Assembly (NCBI GenBank): GCA_942492225.1
Contig: CALODS010000076.1
Location: 1 to 18,600 of the forward strand
From: JAFGTX01 sp942492225
GTDB taxonomy: Bacteria > Bacillota > Clostridia > Peptostreptococcales > Acidaminobacteraceae
Direction: 5' to 3'
Length of the DNA: 18,600 nucleotides
Positions 1 through 6,639 of this stretch are shown here, one piece after another. Position 1 is the first letter of the stretch. Every line of letters begins with the position of its first letter. The notes under the pieces were generated by a model that did no database searches, was not told where the DNA came from, and was given only the letters and a program-made list of their open reading frames with translations. The position numbers and the translations under genes are program-made.

Positions 1-139
1 CGAAGAAATAGGTAACTATATAACAAATTTTGAAGGTATAATAGAGGATGAAGAGATGTTCCTGCGAGAATTAAGAGCGGGACGTTTTTCAGCGGGTACC
101 CTTGAAGAGAAAGAATCATTGAGTAAAGGTATAGCATAA
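1..139 (+). CDS. C-terminal end of an unrecognised protein (5' truncated by window)
   Basis: An open frame starting at base 2 runs 45 codons to a TAA stop at 137-139. The tail is acidic in its first half (several Glu/Asp around residues 11-18 of the visible part) and ends in a Ser-Lys-Gly-Ile-Ala sequence. No motif is visible that would place it in a family, so no function is assigned. The frame is accepted as coding because it is open from the edge and its stop lies inside a strong intrinsic terminator (126-160), as expected at the end of a real gene. The rest of the gene lies to the left of the window. Confidence 0.7.
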   Translation, partial: EEIGNYITNFEGIIEDEEMFLRELRAGRFSAGTLEEKESLSKGIA

Positions 140-160
140 TATTATGTTGTACCTTTTTTT
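126..160 (+). terminator. Intrinsic terminator overlapping the stop codon of the left-edge gene
   Basis: Bases 126-140 pair with 141-155 over 15 positions: 13 Watson-Crick and two G-U pairs. In RNA the innermost pairs open to form the loop. A run of seven T follows at 154-160. The TAA stop at 137-139 lies within the left arm, so the coding end itself forms part of the terminator. Confidence 0.85.
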
Positions 161-185
161 ATGAGCAAGTGGTGTTATTACTCTA

Positions 186-224
186 AGAATCTGACTATTT
201 TTGAAGGCAATCAGATTCTATTTT
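186..224 (+). other. Second hairpin in the gap after the left-edge gene
   Basis: A perfect 9-bp inverted repeat (AGAATCTGA at 186-194, TCAGATTCT at 211-219) encloses a 16-base loop that can itself form a 3-bp inner pairing. It is followed by ATTTT. The short T run makes it a weak terminator at best; it may back up the one at 126-160. No gene is visible between 140 and 288. Confidence 0.45.
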
Positions 225-251
225 GAATCAAAATCAAATAAAATGAAATAA

Positions 252-290
252 AAAAACAGTAATGATAAAAAGATTATCGTTACTGTTTTT
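252..290. terminator. Bidirectional intrinsic terminator between convergent genes
   Basis: AAAAACAGTAATGATAA on the left pairs with its near-perfect complement ending at 290. On the minus strand it begins at the TAA stop of the HD-GYP gene (289-291) and is followed by a T-rich tail (complement of 235-252). On the plus strand the stem ends in five T at 286-290. It therefore serves the HD-GYP gene and can also stop read-through from the left. Confidence 0.8.
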
Positions 291-1476
291 ATATGCTGAT
301 ATTTGATCTTAAATTGGTTATATTAAGCTCTTCTAAAAATGATTTTTTTGGCACGAATTTTGGTGTAAAACCTTTTCGCAGCTCATTTACATCCCAAGTA
401 TCAACGATAAAGAGCGTATGTTTCTTTTCTAGATTAACATTTTCAATTTTTATGTTGGTAATATCTGAATTCAAATCGATGACGCGTATATGAGGGCGAC
501 TTGGATTAGTTGCTCTATAGGAGGCTACAATTCCTATGCGTCCATCGGATAATACAACACCAGATCCTGGTGGATAGATACAAATGTTTTCAGTCATGTG
601 TCGATATACTTTTCGATCTAATTTAAAGACCGAATCTGTCATTAATATTTCTAAAACCGTATATATTGGCATTTTACCTCTATAAACACGATCCGTTGTC
701 ATTGCATCATACATATCACATAAGGTTACAATTCTCACGAATTCTGGTATCTCAATTCCCCTTAATCCAAATGGATAGCCAGTTCCATCGAGTTTTTCAT
801 GATGTAACAAAACGATTTGTTTTGTTGTAAAGGTAAGTGTGTCAATATCTTTAATTAGGTCGTAACCATATTTAGGATGGTTTTCAACAATTATTCGCTC
901 ATTATCCGTTAATCGACTTGGTTTTTGTATTAAGTTTTGATCCACGAGCATTTTTCCTATGTCGTGTAAAAATGCACCAAGAGCAATGTTTTTAATATCC
1001 ATTTGAGAATAATTAAGTGCTTTTGAAGTCAATATTGATAGAATGGTAACGTTAACACTATGCTTATAGGTGTAAGAAGAATTTTCAACCATTTCTGAGA
1101 TTGTATATAGAAGATCACCAGTTTGAGCTAAAGCTTCAATAATGGCATTTATAGTATTTTCAACAAGAAGCATGTATCCCGCTGGTATGATTGTGCTAAC
1201 ACCATTGGTATCTTTATGTAAAACATAGTCAAATATTTTTTTGACAACCTGAATAGACTCATCCATTTGTTTATCATTAATGAGCCCGACTGGCTTGATA
1301 TCTGCAGTGAGTGAGTCAAATAATTCATCTGTATTAATCGAATAGCGTTCAAGTCTAGAGAGAATACTTGAGTTAACAACAGTACCTTTACTCAGTAGTA
1401 AACTTCCATCTTCTGAATAGACATGAGATTTAACGCGTCGACCGATAAGTTCATCTCGAATTTGCTCTGGTTTCAT
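289..1476 (-). CDS. HD-GYP domain protein, probable cyclic-di-GMP phosphodiesterase
   Basis: The 395-residue protein has no membrane segment. An N-terminal region (about 1-110) of unknown fold precedes an HD-GYP domain (about 125-290). The metal and signature residues are visible: H139, the HD pair at 171-172 in the sequence LHDIGKM, H200, the HH pair at 225-226, GTGYP at 231-235 with the GYP triad at 233-235, and the D254/D257 region. HD-GYP enzymes hydrolyse cyclic-di-GMP to pGpG or GMP using a bi- or tri-nuclear iron centre. Residues about 300-350 (GSGVVLSDGRIGIV onward) look like a small beta-rich C-terminal domain often seen on clostridial HD-GYP proteins. The start ATG at 1474-1476 has an AAGGA site about six bases upstream. 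It stands alone on its strand and ends in the terminator at 252-290. Family is certain; cyclic-di-GMP as substrate is inferred from the intact GYP motif. Confidence 0.92.
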   Translation of the reverse strand: MKPEQIRDELIGRRVKSHVYSEDGSLLLSKGTVVNSSILSRLERYSINTDELFDSLTADIKPVGLINDKQMDESIQVVKKIFDYVLHKDTNGVSTIIPAGYMLLVENTINAIIEALAQTGDLLYTISEMVENSSYTYKHSVNVTILSILTSKALNYSQMDIKNIALGAFLHDIGKMLVDQNLIQKPSRLTDNERIIVENHPKYGYDLIKDIDTLTFTTKQIVLLHHEKLDGTGYPFGLRGIEIPEFVRIVTLCDMYDAMTTDRVYRGKMPIYTVLEILMTDSVFKLDRKVYRHMTENICIYPPGSGVVLSDGRIGIVASYRATNPSRPHIRVIDLNSDITNIKIENVNLEKKHTLFIVDTWDVNELRKGFTPKFVPKKSFLEELNITNLRSNISI

Positions 1477-1518
1477 GTATCGTCCTTGTTTTCCGCCTTA
1501 TTAATATATTATCATCTA

Positions 1519-1526
1519 TTTATCGG
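1519..1526 (-). promoter_or_regulatory. Possible sigma-D (motility) -10 element upstream of the HD-GYP gene
   Basis: On the minus strand, 1526-1519 reads CCGATAAA, matching the core of the sigma-28/SigD -10 element (GCCGATAA) with A in place of the first G. It lies about 42 bases before the start codon. The -35 side is poor: TTAA rather than TAAA at about the right distance. This is a weak candidate only; no good sigma-A promoter was seen instead. The rest of the 1477-1801 gap holds the FprA promoter and two dyads listed separately, and no further gene. Confidence 0.25.
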
Positions 1527-1602
1527 TAGATATACTAAAAAAATTAAATTTTATTATTAAATTTGTGTAACCAAGCGGTTTTTAAGCTTTTTTTTGGAAG
1601 CA

Positions 1603-1620
1603 TTTTGAAAATATTCAAAA
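1603..1620. repeat. 18-base perfect dyad in the HD-GYP/fprA intergenic region
   Basis: TTTTGAA at 1603-1609 and TTCAAAA at 1614-1620 are exact inverted repeats around AATA. The dyad lies about 85-100 bases upstream of the proposed fprA -35 box and roughly 130 bases before the HD-GYP start. It could be a regulator binding site. In an A+T-rich gap, a chance dyad of this length is also possible. Confidence 0.35.
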
Positions 1621-1704
1621 ATAAAAAATAATTACAAAGGGTTTATTAATGAGCAGTATAAGAATGATTTTAGATTTTGATTGAAATATAATTATAAATT
1701 GCTA

Positions 1705-1743
1705 GTTGACCTATCACTTAATATTTTATGAATGTATTTATAA
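1705..1743 (+). promoter_or_regulatory. Candidate fprA promoter with overlapping imperfect dyad
   Basis: TTGACC at 1705-1710 is a good -35 box. TATGAA at 1727-1732, 16 bases on, is a fair -10. An 18-base imperfect inverted repeat at 1726-1743 (TTAT...ATAA, 14 of 18 positions symmetric) covers the -10 region and would suit a repressor. In clostridia, flavodiiron genes are known PerR targets and PerR sites are A+T-rich dyads, but this is not a full PerR 7-1-7 box, so the identity of any regulator is left open. Confidence 0.4.
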
Positions 1744-1801
1744 CAGACGGGTATGAATGATATGGACAATAGAAATATTTAAAAATTGTTAGGAGGCTCT
1801 T

Positions 1802-2986
1802 ATGCATAAACATGTAAAGAATAATGTCACTTGGGTTGGTAAAATTGATTGGGAGTTAAGAACCTTTCACGGTGCGGAATTTTCGACACATAGTGGATCG
1901 AGTTACAATTCCTATTTAATTAAGGAAGAGAAGACAGTTCTTATTGACACCGTTTGGTTGCCTTTTGCTGACGAATTTGTTGATAATCTTGAGAAAGAAG
2001 TAGATTTAGAGTCGATTGACTTCATTGTTGCCAATCATGGTGAGAATGACCATAGCGGTGCTTTGATTAAATTGATGGAAAAAATACCGAATACACCAAT
2101 TTATTGTACAGCAAATGCTGTAAAATCTTTAAAAGGTCAGTATCAGAAAGATTGGAATTTTAATGTGGTCAAAACAGGTGATTCTATTGATATTGGAAAT
2201 GGAAAATCTTTAGTTTTCGTTGAAATGGCAATGCTTCACTGGCCAGACAGTATGGCGACTTATATGACAGGAGATAATATTTTATTTAGTAATGATGCCT
2301 TTGGTCAACATTTCGCTTGTGAACAATTGTTTAATGACTTTGCAGACCAATGTAAATTAAATGAAGAGGCAATGAAATATTATGCCAATATTCTTAACCC
2401 CTTTAATCCAATTTTGAAAAAGAAGTTGAAGGAAATTATTGAGATGAATTTGGAGATTGATATTATTGCAACGAGTCATGGTGTCATTTGGCGTGACAAT
2501 CCAATGCAAATTGTAGAGAAATATCTTCAGTGGTGTGATCATTATGAAGAAAATCAAATTACAATTATCTATGATACCATGTGGAATAATACGAAATTAA
2601 TGGCTGAAAAAATTGCCGAGGGTATTCGTATGGAAGATGAACGCGTAGTGGTAAAGTTATTTAACATCTCAAATACAGATGAGAATGATTTGGCCACCGA
2701 AGTTTTTAAATCGAAAGCGATTGCAGTTGGATCGCCGACAGTGAGTAATGGTGTATTAAGATCACTCATGGGCTTTACTTATTACCTGAAAGAGTTGAAG
2801 TTTAAAAATAAAAAAGCTGTATCCTTTGGGTCTTATGGTTGGAGTGGTGAATCGCCAAAAGTATTGGCAGAGTTGCTAGAAAAAGCCGGATTTGAAATAA
2901 TTGCTGAAAGCCTAAAAATAAATTGGAAAATGGATACCGATGGTGAGACACAAGCAATCGAATTAGGTAAAAGTTTGGCTAAGTAA
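1802..2986 (+). CDS. fprA: Flavodiiron protein (A-type flavoprotein), O2/NO reductase
   Basis: The 394 residues match the usual length of a two-domain flavodiiron protein. Residues 1-250 form a metallo-beta-lactamase-like domain carrying the diiron ligands H79, E81, D83, H84 (in NHGENDHSG), H146, D165 and H226. Residues 253-394 form a flavodoxin domain with the FMN phosphate loop YDTMWNNT (257-264) and the later FMN loop GSYGWSGE (343-350). Such cytoplasmic enzymes reduce O2 to water, or NO to N2O, with electrons from rubredoxin or NADH:rubredoxin reductase, and protect anaerobes. No rubredoxin or C-terminal rubredoxin domain is present, so an external donor is needed. AGGAGG at 1791-1796 precedes the ATG by five bases. 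The gene is monocistronic with a terminator at 3015-3044. All ligands are intact; whether O2 or NO is preferred cannot be read from the sequence. Confidence 0.95.
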   Translation: MHKHVKNNVTWVGKIDWELRTFHGAEFSTHSGSSYNSYLIKEEKTVLIDTVWLPFADEFVDNLEKEVDLESIDFIVANHGENDHSGALIKLMEKIPNTPIYCTANAVKSLKGQYQKDWNFNVVKTGDSIDIGNGKSLVFVEMAMLHWPDSMATYMTGDNILFSNDAFGQHFACEQLFNDFADQCKLNEEAMKYYANILNPFNPILKKKLKEIIEMNLEIDIIATSHGVIWRDNPMQIVEKYLQWCDHYEENQITIIYDTMWNNTKLMAEKIAEGIRMEDERVVVKLFNISNTDENDLATEVFKSKAIAVGSPTVSNGVLRSLMGFTYYLKELKFKNKKAVSFGSYGWSGESPKVLAELLEKAGFEIIAESLKINWKMDTDGETQAIELGKSLAK

Positions 2987-3014
2987 TAAAAACACTTTTG
3001 TTATAAAATGATAG

Positions 3015-3050
3015 AACCTCTTTCTTTATTTTAAGAAGGAGGTTTATTAT
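3015..3050 (+). terminator. Intrinsic terminator after fprA
   Basis: AACCTCTTTCTT (3015-3026) pairs with AAGAAGGAGGTT (3033-3044), 12 bp with one G-U pair and a six-base loop. The tail TTATTATAT is T-rich but interrupted, so termination may be only partial. Confidence 0.65.
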
Positions 3051-3134
3051 ATGTAAAAGTTCTATAAATCTACTGTGCTAAAAATGTGTTGTTATATATA
3101 AGTATAAGTTTAAAAAGTATTGAAGTTATAGATT

Positions 3135-3158
3135 ACATGGTGGACATGTTGGTATAAA
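3135..3158 (+). promoter_or_regulatory. Possible -10 and small dyad upstream of the FUSC-like gene
   Basis: TATAAA at 3153-3158 lies about 25 bases before the start codon and could be a -10 box, but no good -35 is seen 16-18 bases upstream. ACATG at 3135-3139 and CATGT at 3145-3149 form a perfect 5-bp dyad with a five-base spacer in the would-be promoter spacer, as an operator would. Confidence 0.25.
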
Positions 3159-3182
3159 TAATTTAAGAATAGAAAGGGGTGA

Positions 3183-4178
3183 ATGAATGTGTTAAAGCGA
3201 TTAAAATTATCTAAAGAGGCTTTGTTATTTGATTCACCGTTGTATTTACTTAAATCTTTTTTGGCTGTTATGCTTGCTTATGTGCTATTTAGTCACCATG
3301 AAATTATTGGAAGGGATATGATTTCTGTATTATTTGGAATGATGTTGAGTTTGGAACCAGTAAGTATTTCGGGGTTTAAAAGTGGATTAGCACAATTTAA
3401 AGCGACAATACTTGGTGGCGTAATAACAGCACTAATTGTATCTATTGCAGGGGTAAATATGATAACAGTACCACTTGCTGTCGTGTTAACACTTTATATT
3501 TCACTGTTATATGATTGGAAAATCATTCATCCAGTTGCGTTTTTCACCTCAATTTATATGACGCAATATATACAATTAACTGTTAATGGTGATCCAAGTA
3601 TGATTTTGACATTAAGATTACGTTTATTAGCCCTTGGCTCAGGTGTATTGGTGGCTGTAGTGGTCAATTATATTTTTGGTGTATTATTTTATAAATCAAT
3701 GGTTCAAAAAAGAACACACTACATAGTTGAAAGGTTTGCTTCAAATTACACAGGGTTATTACAAGCTATTGAAAATAATAATAGTGAGTCATTTCAAACA
3801 TTAAAGCAAGTAGTGACAGTGCTATTTAGTGATATAGATTTGGTTTATAATCATGTGAGTGATTTAAATCGAGAAAAGAGAAAATCGAATCAGTTAAAAA
3901 GGTATTTAATGATATTAGACGAGCTGCGTTTGTTAAATCATTATACGCTAGATATGGTTATAAATGTTCTTGATGAATCCTTAGAGATCAAATTACATGA
4001 AGGTTATGTAATGGATGTCCGCACAATTAGTGATATTCTTAATAAAATGGTCATTTCAAAATCATGTACTGAAATTGAGCTTGTCGAAATGTTATCTGGA
4101 GATAATAATATAAAAAGAATATATAGAGGAATTATAAACATTCATTCAACTATGTATGAGATTGAAATGGATAATTAA
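3183..4178 (+). CDS. FUSC / aromatic acid exporter-like membrane protein
   Basis: The protein has 331 residues. Roughly six hydrophobic segments fill the N-terminal half (about 20-37, 46-62, 72-92, 95-112, 116-132 and 145-170). A soluble, largely helical C-terminal half follows (about 175-331). This layout, and the sequence RLRLLALGSGVLVAVVVNY around 145-163 with Arg before the last helix and VN inside it, resembles the FUSC/ArAE_1 (YqjA, DUF939) exporters. Some members of that wider group export aromatic carboxylic acids; no substrate can be inferred here. AAAGGGGTG at 3173-3181 is the ribosome site. ATG at 3183 is used, but GTG at 3189 (codon 3) is equally possible. It is monocistronic, bounded by terminators. 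The family call is from general resemblance, not a diagnostic motif. Confidence 0.65.
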   Translation: MNVLKRLKLSKEALLFDSPLYLLKSFLAVMLAYVLFSHHEIIGRDMISVLFGMMLSLEPVSISGFKSGLAQFKATILGGVITALIVSIAGVNMITVPLAVVLTLYISLLYDWKIIHPVAFFTSIYMTQYIQLTVNGDPSMILTLRLRLLALGSGVLVAVVVNYIFGVLFYKSMVQKRTHYIVERFASNYTGLLQAIENNNSESFQTLKQVVTVLFSDIDLVYNHVSDLNREKRKSNQLKRYLMILDELRLLNHYTLDMVINVLDESLEIKLHEGYVMDVRTISDILNKMVISKSCTEIELVEMLSGDNNIKRIYRGIINIHSTMYEIEMDN

Positions 4179-4203
4179 TTTATTAGTCATAAAATTCAAC
4201 AGA

Positions 4204-4236
4204 AAAGAGTCCGTTCATTATGTTCGGACTCTTTCT
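4204..4236. terminator. Intrinsic terminator between the FUSC-like and pit genes
   Basis: AAAGAGTCCG (4204-4213) and CGGACTCTTT (4225-4234) are perfect 10-bp arms with an 11-base loop, followed by CTT. The genes converge here, so it may act in both directions; the plus-strand tail is slightly better. Confidence 0.75.
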
Positions 4237-4271
4237 TCGCTAGTTTTAGTTTATAAAGTTGTTCAATTAAT

Positions 4272-5315
4272 TTAAAAAACACTTTGCATAAAGACATTTT
4301 GCATAAAAAATAAACTAACATAAGATAATATAAGAGAAATGGTTGGAGTTAACAACCACCCAAAGGATATTCGACGTAATTTTCGATAGTTTATATTTTT
4401 GTCGCCTTTTGCAACGCCAATTCCAATAATGGCACCAACTACCGCTTGGGAACTTGAAACAGGTACAAGTGGTATGGTTGGTAAATTAAGAGAGATCAGC
4501 ATATTTTGCAGTGAAACAGAAGCAAATAAGAAAAGGACAAAAGAACTTGATAAAACAACGATGAGTGCTGTTGCTGGTGATAATTTGTATAAACTGTTTC
4601 CAACCGTAGCCATCACATTTTTTGAATAAGTAAAAATTCCAACGGAAATTGCTATTGCCCCTAGTAGAAAGAGTGTTTGTGTTTTGTTTAATGTAAAAAT
4701 AACTAAATTAAGGGATGGCAATTCTATAGCATTTGTAAAAACACCCATGACATTTGCAATATTGTTTGCACCGAGTGAATAAGCACCAAATGCGCCAACA
4801 ACAAGCAATCCTATTCTAATATAATAATATCTTAAAAAGAGATTGAGTTTTATTTTACCAGTACTACGCTTAAATAATTTATAAAAAATGACTGAAAAAA
4901 ATGCTGCTAACACAGGACAAAGCACCCACGTCATTACAATTTTAGAAAGTGTTGTTATGCTAGTTGGATTAGAAGAAAATAAATTCCAACCAATAATAGC
5001 GCCAACGATAGATTGAGATGTCGAAACAGGCAGTCCATATTTTGTCATGATAAAAACCGTAATGGCTGCTGCGAGGGCAACAACAAATGCACCTGCAAGA
5101 GATGTAATTGCACCAAGTTTACCAAGGGTGTGACTGGCGCCAGAACCACTGGCAACAGCACCAATGATTACAAAGACACTCATAATTATAGCGGCCGTTT
5201 TAAATGTTACGACTTTAGCACCTACTGCTGTGCCAAATACATTCGCAGCATCATTTGCGCCAAGTGACCATCCGAGAAAAAGACCACTAATAATATATAA
5301 AATACTAGCATCCAT
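4272..5315 (-). CDS. pit: PiT-family inorganic phosphate transporter
   Basis: This 347-residue integral membrane protein shows the internal duplication of the PiT family. GANDAANV at 19-26 and GANNIANV at 182-189 are the paired signatures, and LPVSTSQSIVGAIIG (95-109) is repeated as VPVSSSQAVVGAIIG (285-299). About ten hydrophobic segments are visible. PiT proteins import phosphate, often as a metal-phosphate complex, with H+ or Na+. It is the last gene of the ProX-DUF47-pit operon. Its Shine-Dalgarno AGGTGATCC (5325-5317) overlaps the TAG stop of the DUF47 gene (5326-5324), so translation is probably coupled. The coupling ion cannot be told from sequence. Confidence 0.93.
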   Translation of the reverse strand: MDASILYIISGLFLGWSLGANDAANVFGTAVGAKVVTFKTAAIIMSVFVIIGAVASGSGASHTLGKLGAITSLAGAFVVALAAAITVFIMTKYGLPVSTSQSIVGAIIGWNLFSSNPTSITTLSKIVMTWVLCPVLAAFFSVIFYKLFKRSTGKIKLNLFLRYYYIRIGLLVVGAFGAYSLGANNIANVMGVFTNAIELPSLNLVIFTLNKTQTLFLLGAIAISVGIFTYSKNVMATVGNSLYKLSPATALIVVLSSSFVLFLFASVSLQNMLISLNLPTIPLVPVSSSQAVVGAIIGIGVAKGDKNINYRKLRRISFGWLLTPTISLILSYVSLFFMQNVFMQSVF

Positions 5316-5323
5316 AGGATCAC

Positions 5324-5974
5324 CTATACCTCTCTTTTAATTGTAAATATAGTGAGTTTATCGGCAATAATTTCAGCATTGTCAGATATACTTGCAATCT
5401 TTCCAACAAATTCATTTAACTGCATTTTTTCTGAAAGCTCATTGATAATGTCGCCATTGAAAATTATATTTCCAATCTTGTCTTGTAAAATATCAACCTC
5501 ATGTTCATAAAATTTCACTTTGCTAATTTGTGATGAAACAAGATGAACCTCTCTGAAGAAAGAATGTGTGGCAAGTAAAAGAATGTTTGCAGATTCTATT
5601 GTGTTGTCAGTAATTTTTAAGATATCAGAATGCAACTCTTTTGGAAATTTAGGTTTCTGGATATTAAAGTCTTTAGTAATTTCTTCAGTTGCATCAATAA
5701 TGTCATCTAAACTTTTTACAAGTGAGAGTACATCTGCCCGTGCATCAGGTAGTAACATATATTTGTAAAGTGTTACTTTAATATCTGTTTCTAATTCATC
5801 AGCTTCACTTTCTAGCCCACAAATTCTGGTAAGAATTTCTTCAAAAGTTTCTTGATCTTCTACCAAGTATGCATCTATAGCTTTTTTGAAAAGTAATAAA
5901 CTGTTAGAGATTATATTCATGAATTTTTCTATTTTCATATTGAGTTCAACAGACTTCTTGAATATTGACTTCAT
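5324..5974 (-). CDS. DUF47 family (PhoU-like) Pit accessory protein
   Basis: The 216 residues are helical and highly charged with no membrane segment. Length and pattern fit the DUF47/PhoU-like family: an early helix with KKSVELNMKIEKF, an acidic stretch around residues 40-65, and DARADVLSLVKSLDDIIDATEEI around 77-99. DUF47 genes are very often next to pit genes and are thought to regulate or assist the transporter, as PhoU does for Pst. Here the partner pit follows after eight bases. AAAGGAGA (5988-5981) is the ribosome site and overlaps the TAA stop of the upstream ProX gene. The family call rests mainly on length, composition and the pit neighbour, with good agreement in the central segment. 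Confidence 0.88.
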   Translation of the reverse strand: MKSIFKKSVELNMKIEKFMNIISNSLLLFKKAIDAYLVEDQETFEEILTRICGLESEADELETDIKVTLYKYMLLPDARADVLSLVKSLDDIIDATEEITKDFNIQKPKFPKELHSDILKITDNTIESANILLLATHSFFREVHLVSSQISKVKFYEHEVDILQDKIGNIIFNGDIINELSEKMQLNEFVGKIASISDNAEIIADKLTIFTIKREV

Positions 5975-5986
5975 ATAATATCTCCT

Positions 5987-6472
5987 TTATAATTCGATCC
6001 AAGAAATATCATTATCAAGTGAGTCAAAATATTTTTTTAAATCACTGCTGCTGATAATAACGGTTGCTGTATTGTCATTTGGATGAAAGCATACTTTGTC
6101 ACAACGACCAAGTTCAGCATCTACATAGACGATGACATGTGCATTATCATCGTTAATAAGGCCAAATGGAGAAACACTTCCTGGTGTAACGCCAAGATAT
6201 TTCATTAAGCGTTGTTCACTGGCGAACGACATTTTTTGTAAGCCTTGTTTTTCAGAAAAAAGACCAAGGTTAAAAGGTTTATCTTCAGGCATTACAACTA
6301 AAAAATGCTGTTTACCTTTTTGATCTCTCAAAAACAAATTTTTACAACCATGTCCATCAATATTGGGTAAGGCTTTTTTCATTTCTTCTACTGTAAAAAC
6401 AGCTTCATGTTGAAGTGTTTCGTATGCAATAGATAGTTGCTTTAATACGTCATAAACTTTATCTGCGTTCAT
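5987..6472 (-). CDS. ProX-type prolyl-tRNA editing protein (YbaK/EbsC fold)
   Basis: The 161-residue protein is a stand-alone YbaK-like editing domain of the ProX/PrdX subgroup. Visible family segments are CKNLFLRD (43-50), KQHFLVVMPEDK (54-65), LGVTPGSVSPFGLIND (93-108) and FHPNDNTATV (129-138). ProX proteins hydrolyse mischarged alanyl-tRNA(Pro) in trans, preventing Ala-for-Pro errors, usually where ProRS lacks its own editing domain. The start ATG (6470-6472) has AGGAGGG (6484-6478) upstream and a strong promoter (6501-6529). It is the first gene of an operon with DUF47 and pit, an unusual pairing with no obvious shared pathway. The subgroup rests on the GVTPGSVSPFGL and FHPN motifs; the substrate is inferred from characterised ProX proteins. 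Confidence 0.9.
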   Translation of the reverse strand: MNADKVYDVLKQLSIAYETLQHEAVFTVEEMKKALPNIDGHGCKNLFLRDQKGKQHFLVVMPEDKPFNLGLFSEKQGLQKMSFASEQRLMKYLGVTPGSVSPFGLINDDNAHVIVYVDAELGRCDKVCFHPNDNTATVIISSSDLKKYFDSLDNDISWIEL

Positions 6473-6500
6473 ATGGACCCTCCTATACGTTAATAAGTAT

Positions 6501-6529
6501 AGTATAAACAGTTTTTGAGCAGATTACAA
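6501..6529 (-). promoter_or_regulatory. Sigma-A promoter of the ProX-DUF47-pit operon
   Basis: On the minus strand TTGTAA (6529-6524) and TATACT (6506-6501) are separated by exactly 17 bases. Each box differs from consensus at one or two positions. The transcript would start near 6494, giving a leader of about 20 bases that contains the AGGAGGG site. This is the best promoter in the window. Confidence 0.7.
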
Positions 6530-6548
6530 AATACAATAGTGTTAAAGA

Positions 6549-6576
6549 TTGTATACTTTCAGAGTTGTGATATAAT
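6549..6576 (+). promoter_or_regulatory. Sigma-A promoter of the HxlR regulator gene
   Basis: TTGTAT (6549-6554) and a perfect TATAAT (6571-6576) are 16 bases apart. Transcription would begin near 6583, downstream of the ATG at 6580, which rules that ATG out as the start and supports the one at 6640. The -35 box lies only 20 bases from that of the divergent ProX operon promoter, so one bound protein could affect both. Confidence 0.7.
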
Positions 6577-6587
6577 CATATGGCATA

Positions 6588-6624
6588 TATACCATTAAGA
6601 GGTATAGTGTCCCAAAAGATACTA
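6588..6624. promoter_or_regulatory. Two back-to-back dyads over the HxlR leader, candidate operators
   Basis: TATACC (6588-6593) and GGTATA (6601-6606) are perfect 6-bp inverted repeats with a seven-base spacer. TAGTGTC (6605-6611) and GATACTA (6618-6624) are 7-bp arms with one mismatch. The two dyads abut and begin just after the predicted transcription start. HxlR proteins bind as dimers to such dyads near their own promoters, so autoregulation is a reasonable inference. The second dyad ends just before the AAAGGGGGG ribosome site. Confidence 0.45.
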
Positions 6625-6639
6625 AAGGGGGGATTTACC

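Noticed and set aside
1687..1696. TATAATTATA palindrome upstream of fprA as a PerR box or -10
   Set aside because: It is only a 10-base A/T palindrome, not the 7-1-7 form, and has no -35 at the right distance. The TTGACC promoter downstream is better.
6580..6639. Longer N-terminus for the HxlR protein from ATG 6580
   Set aside because: The ATG lies between the -10 box and the predicted transcription start and has no ribosome site; 6640 has AAAGGGGGG and gives the family's normal length.
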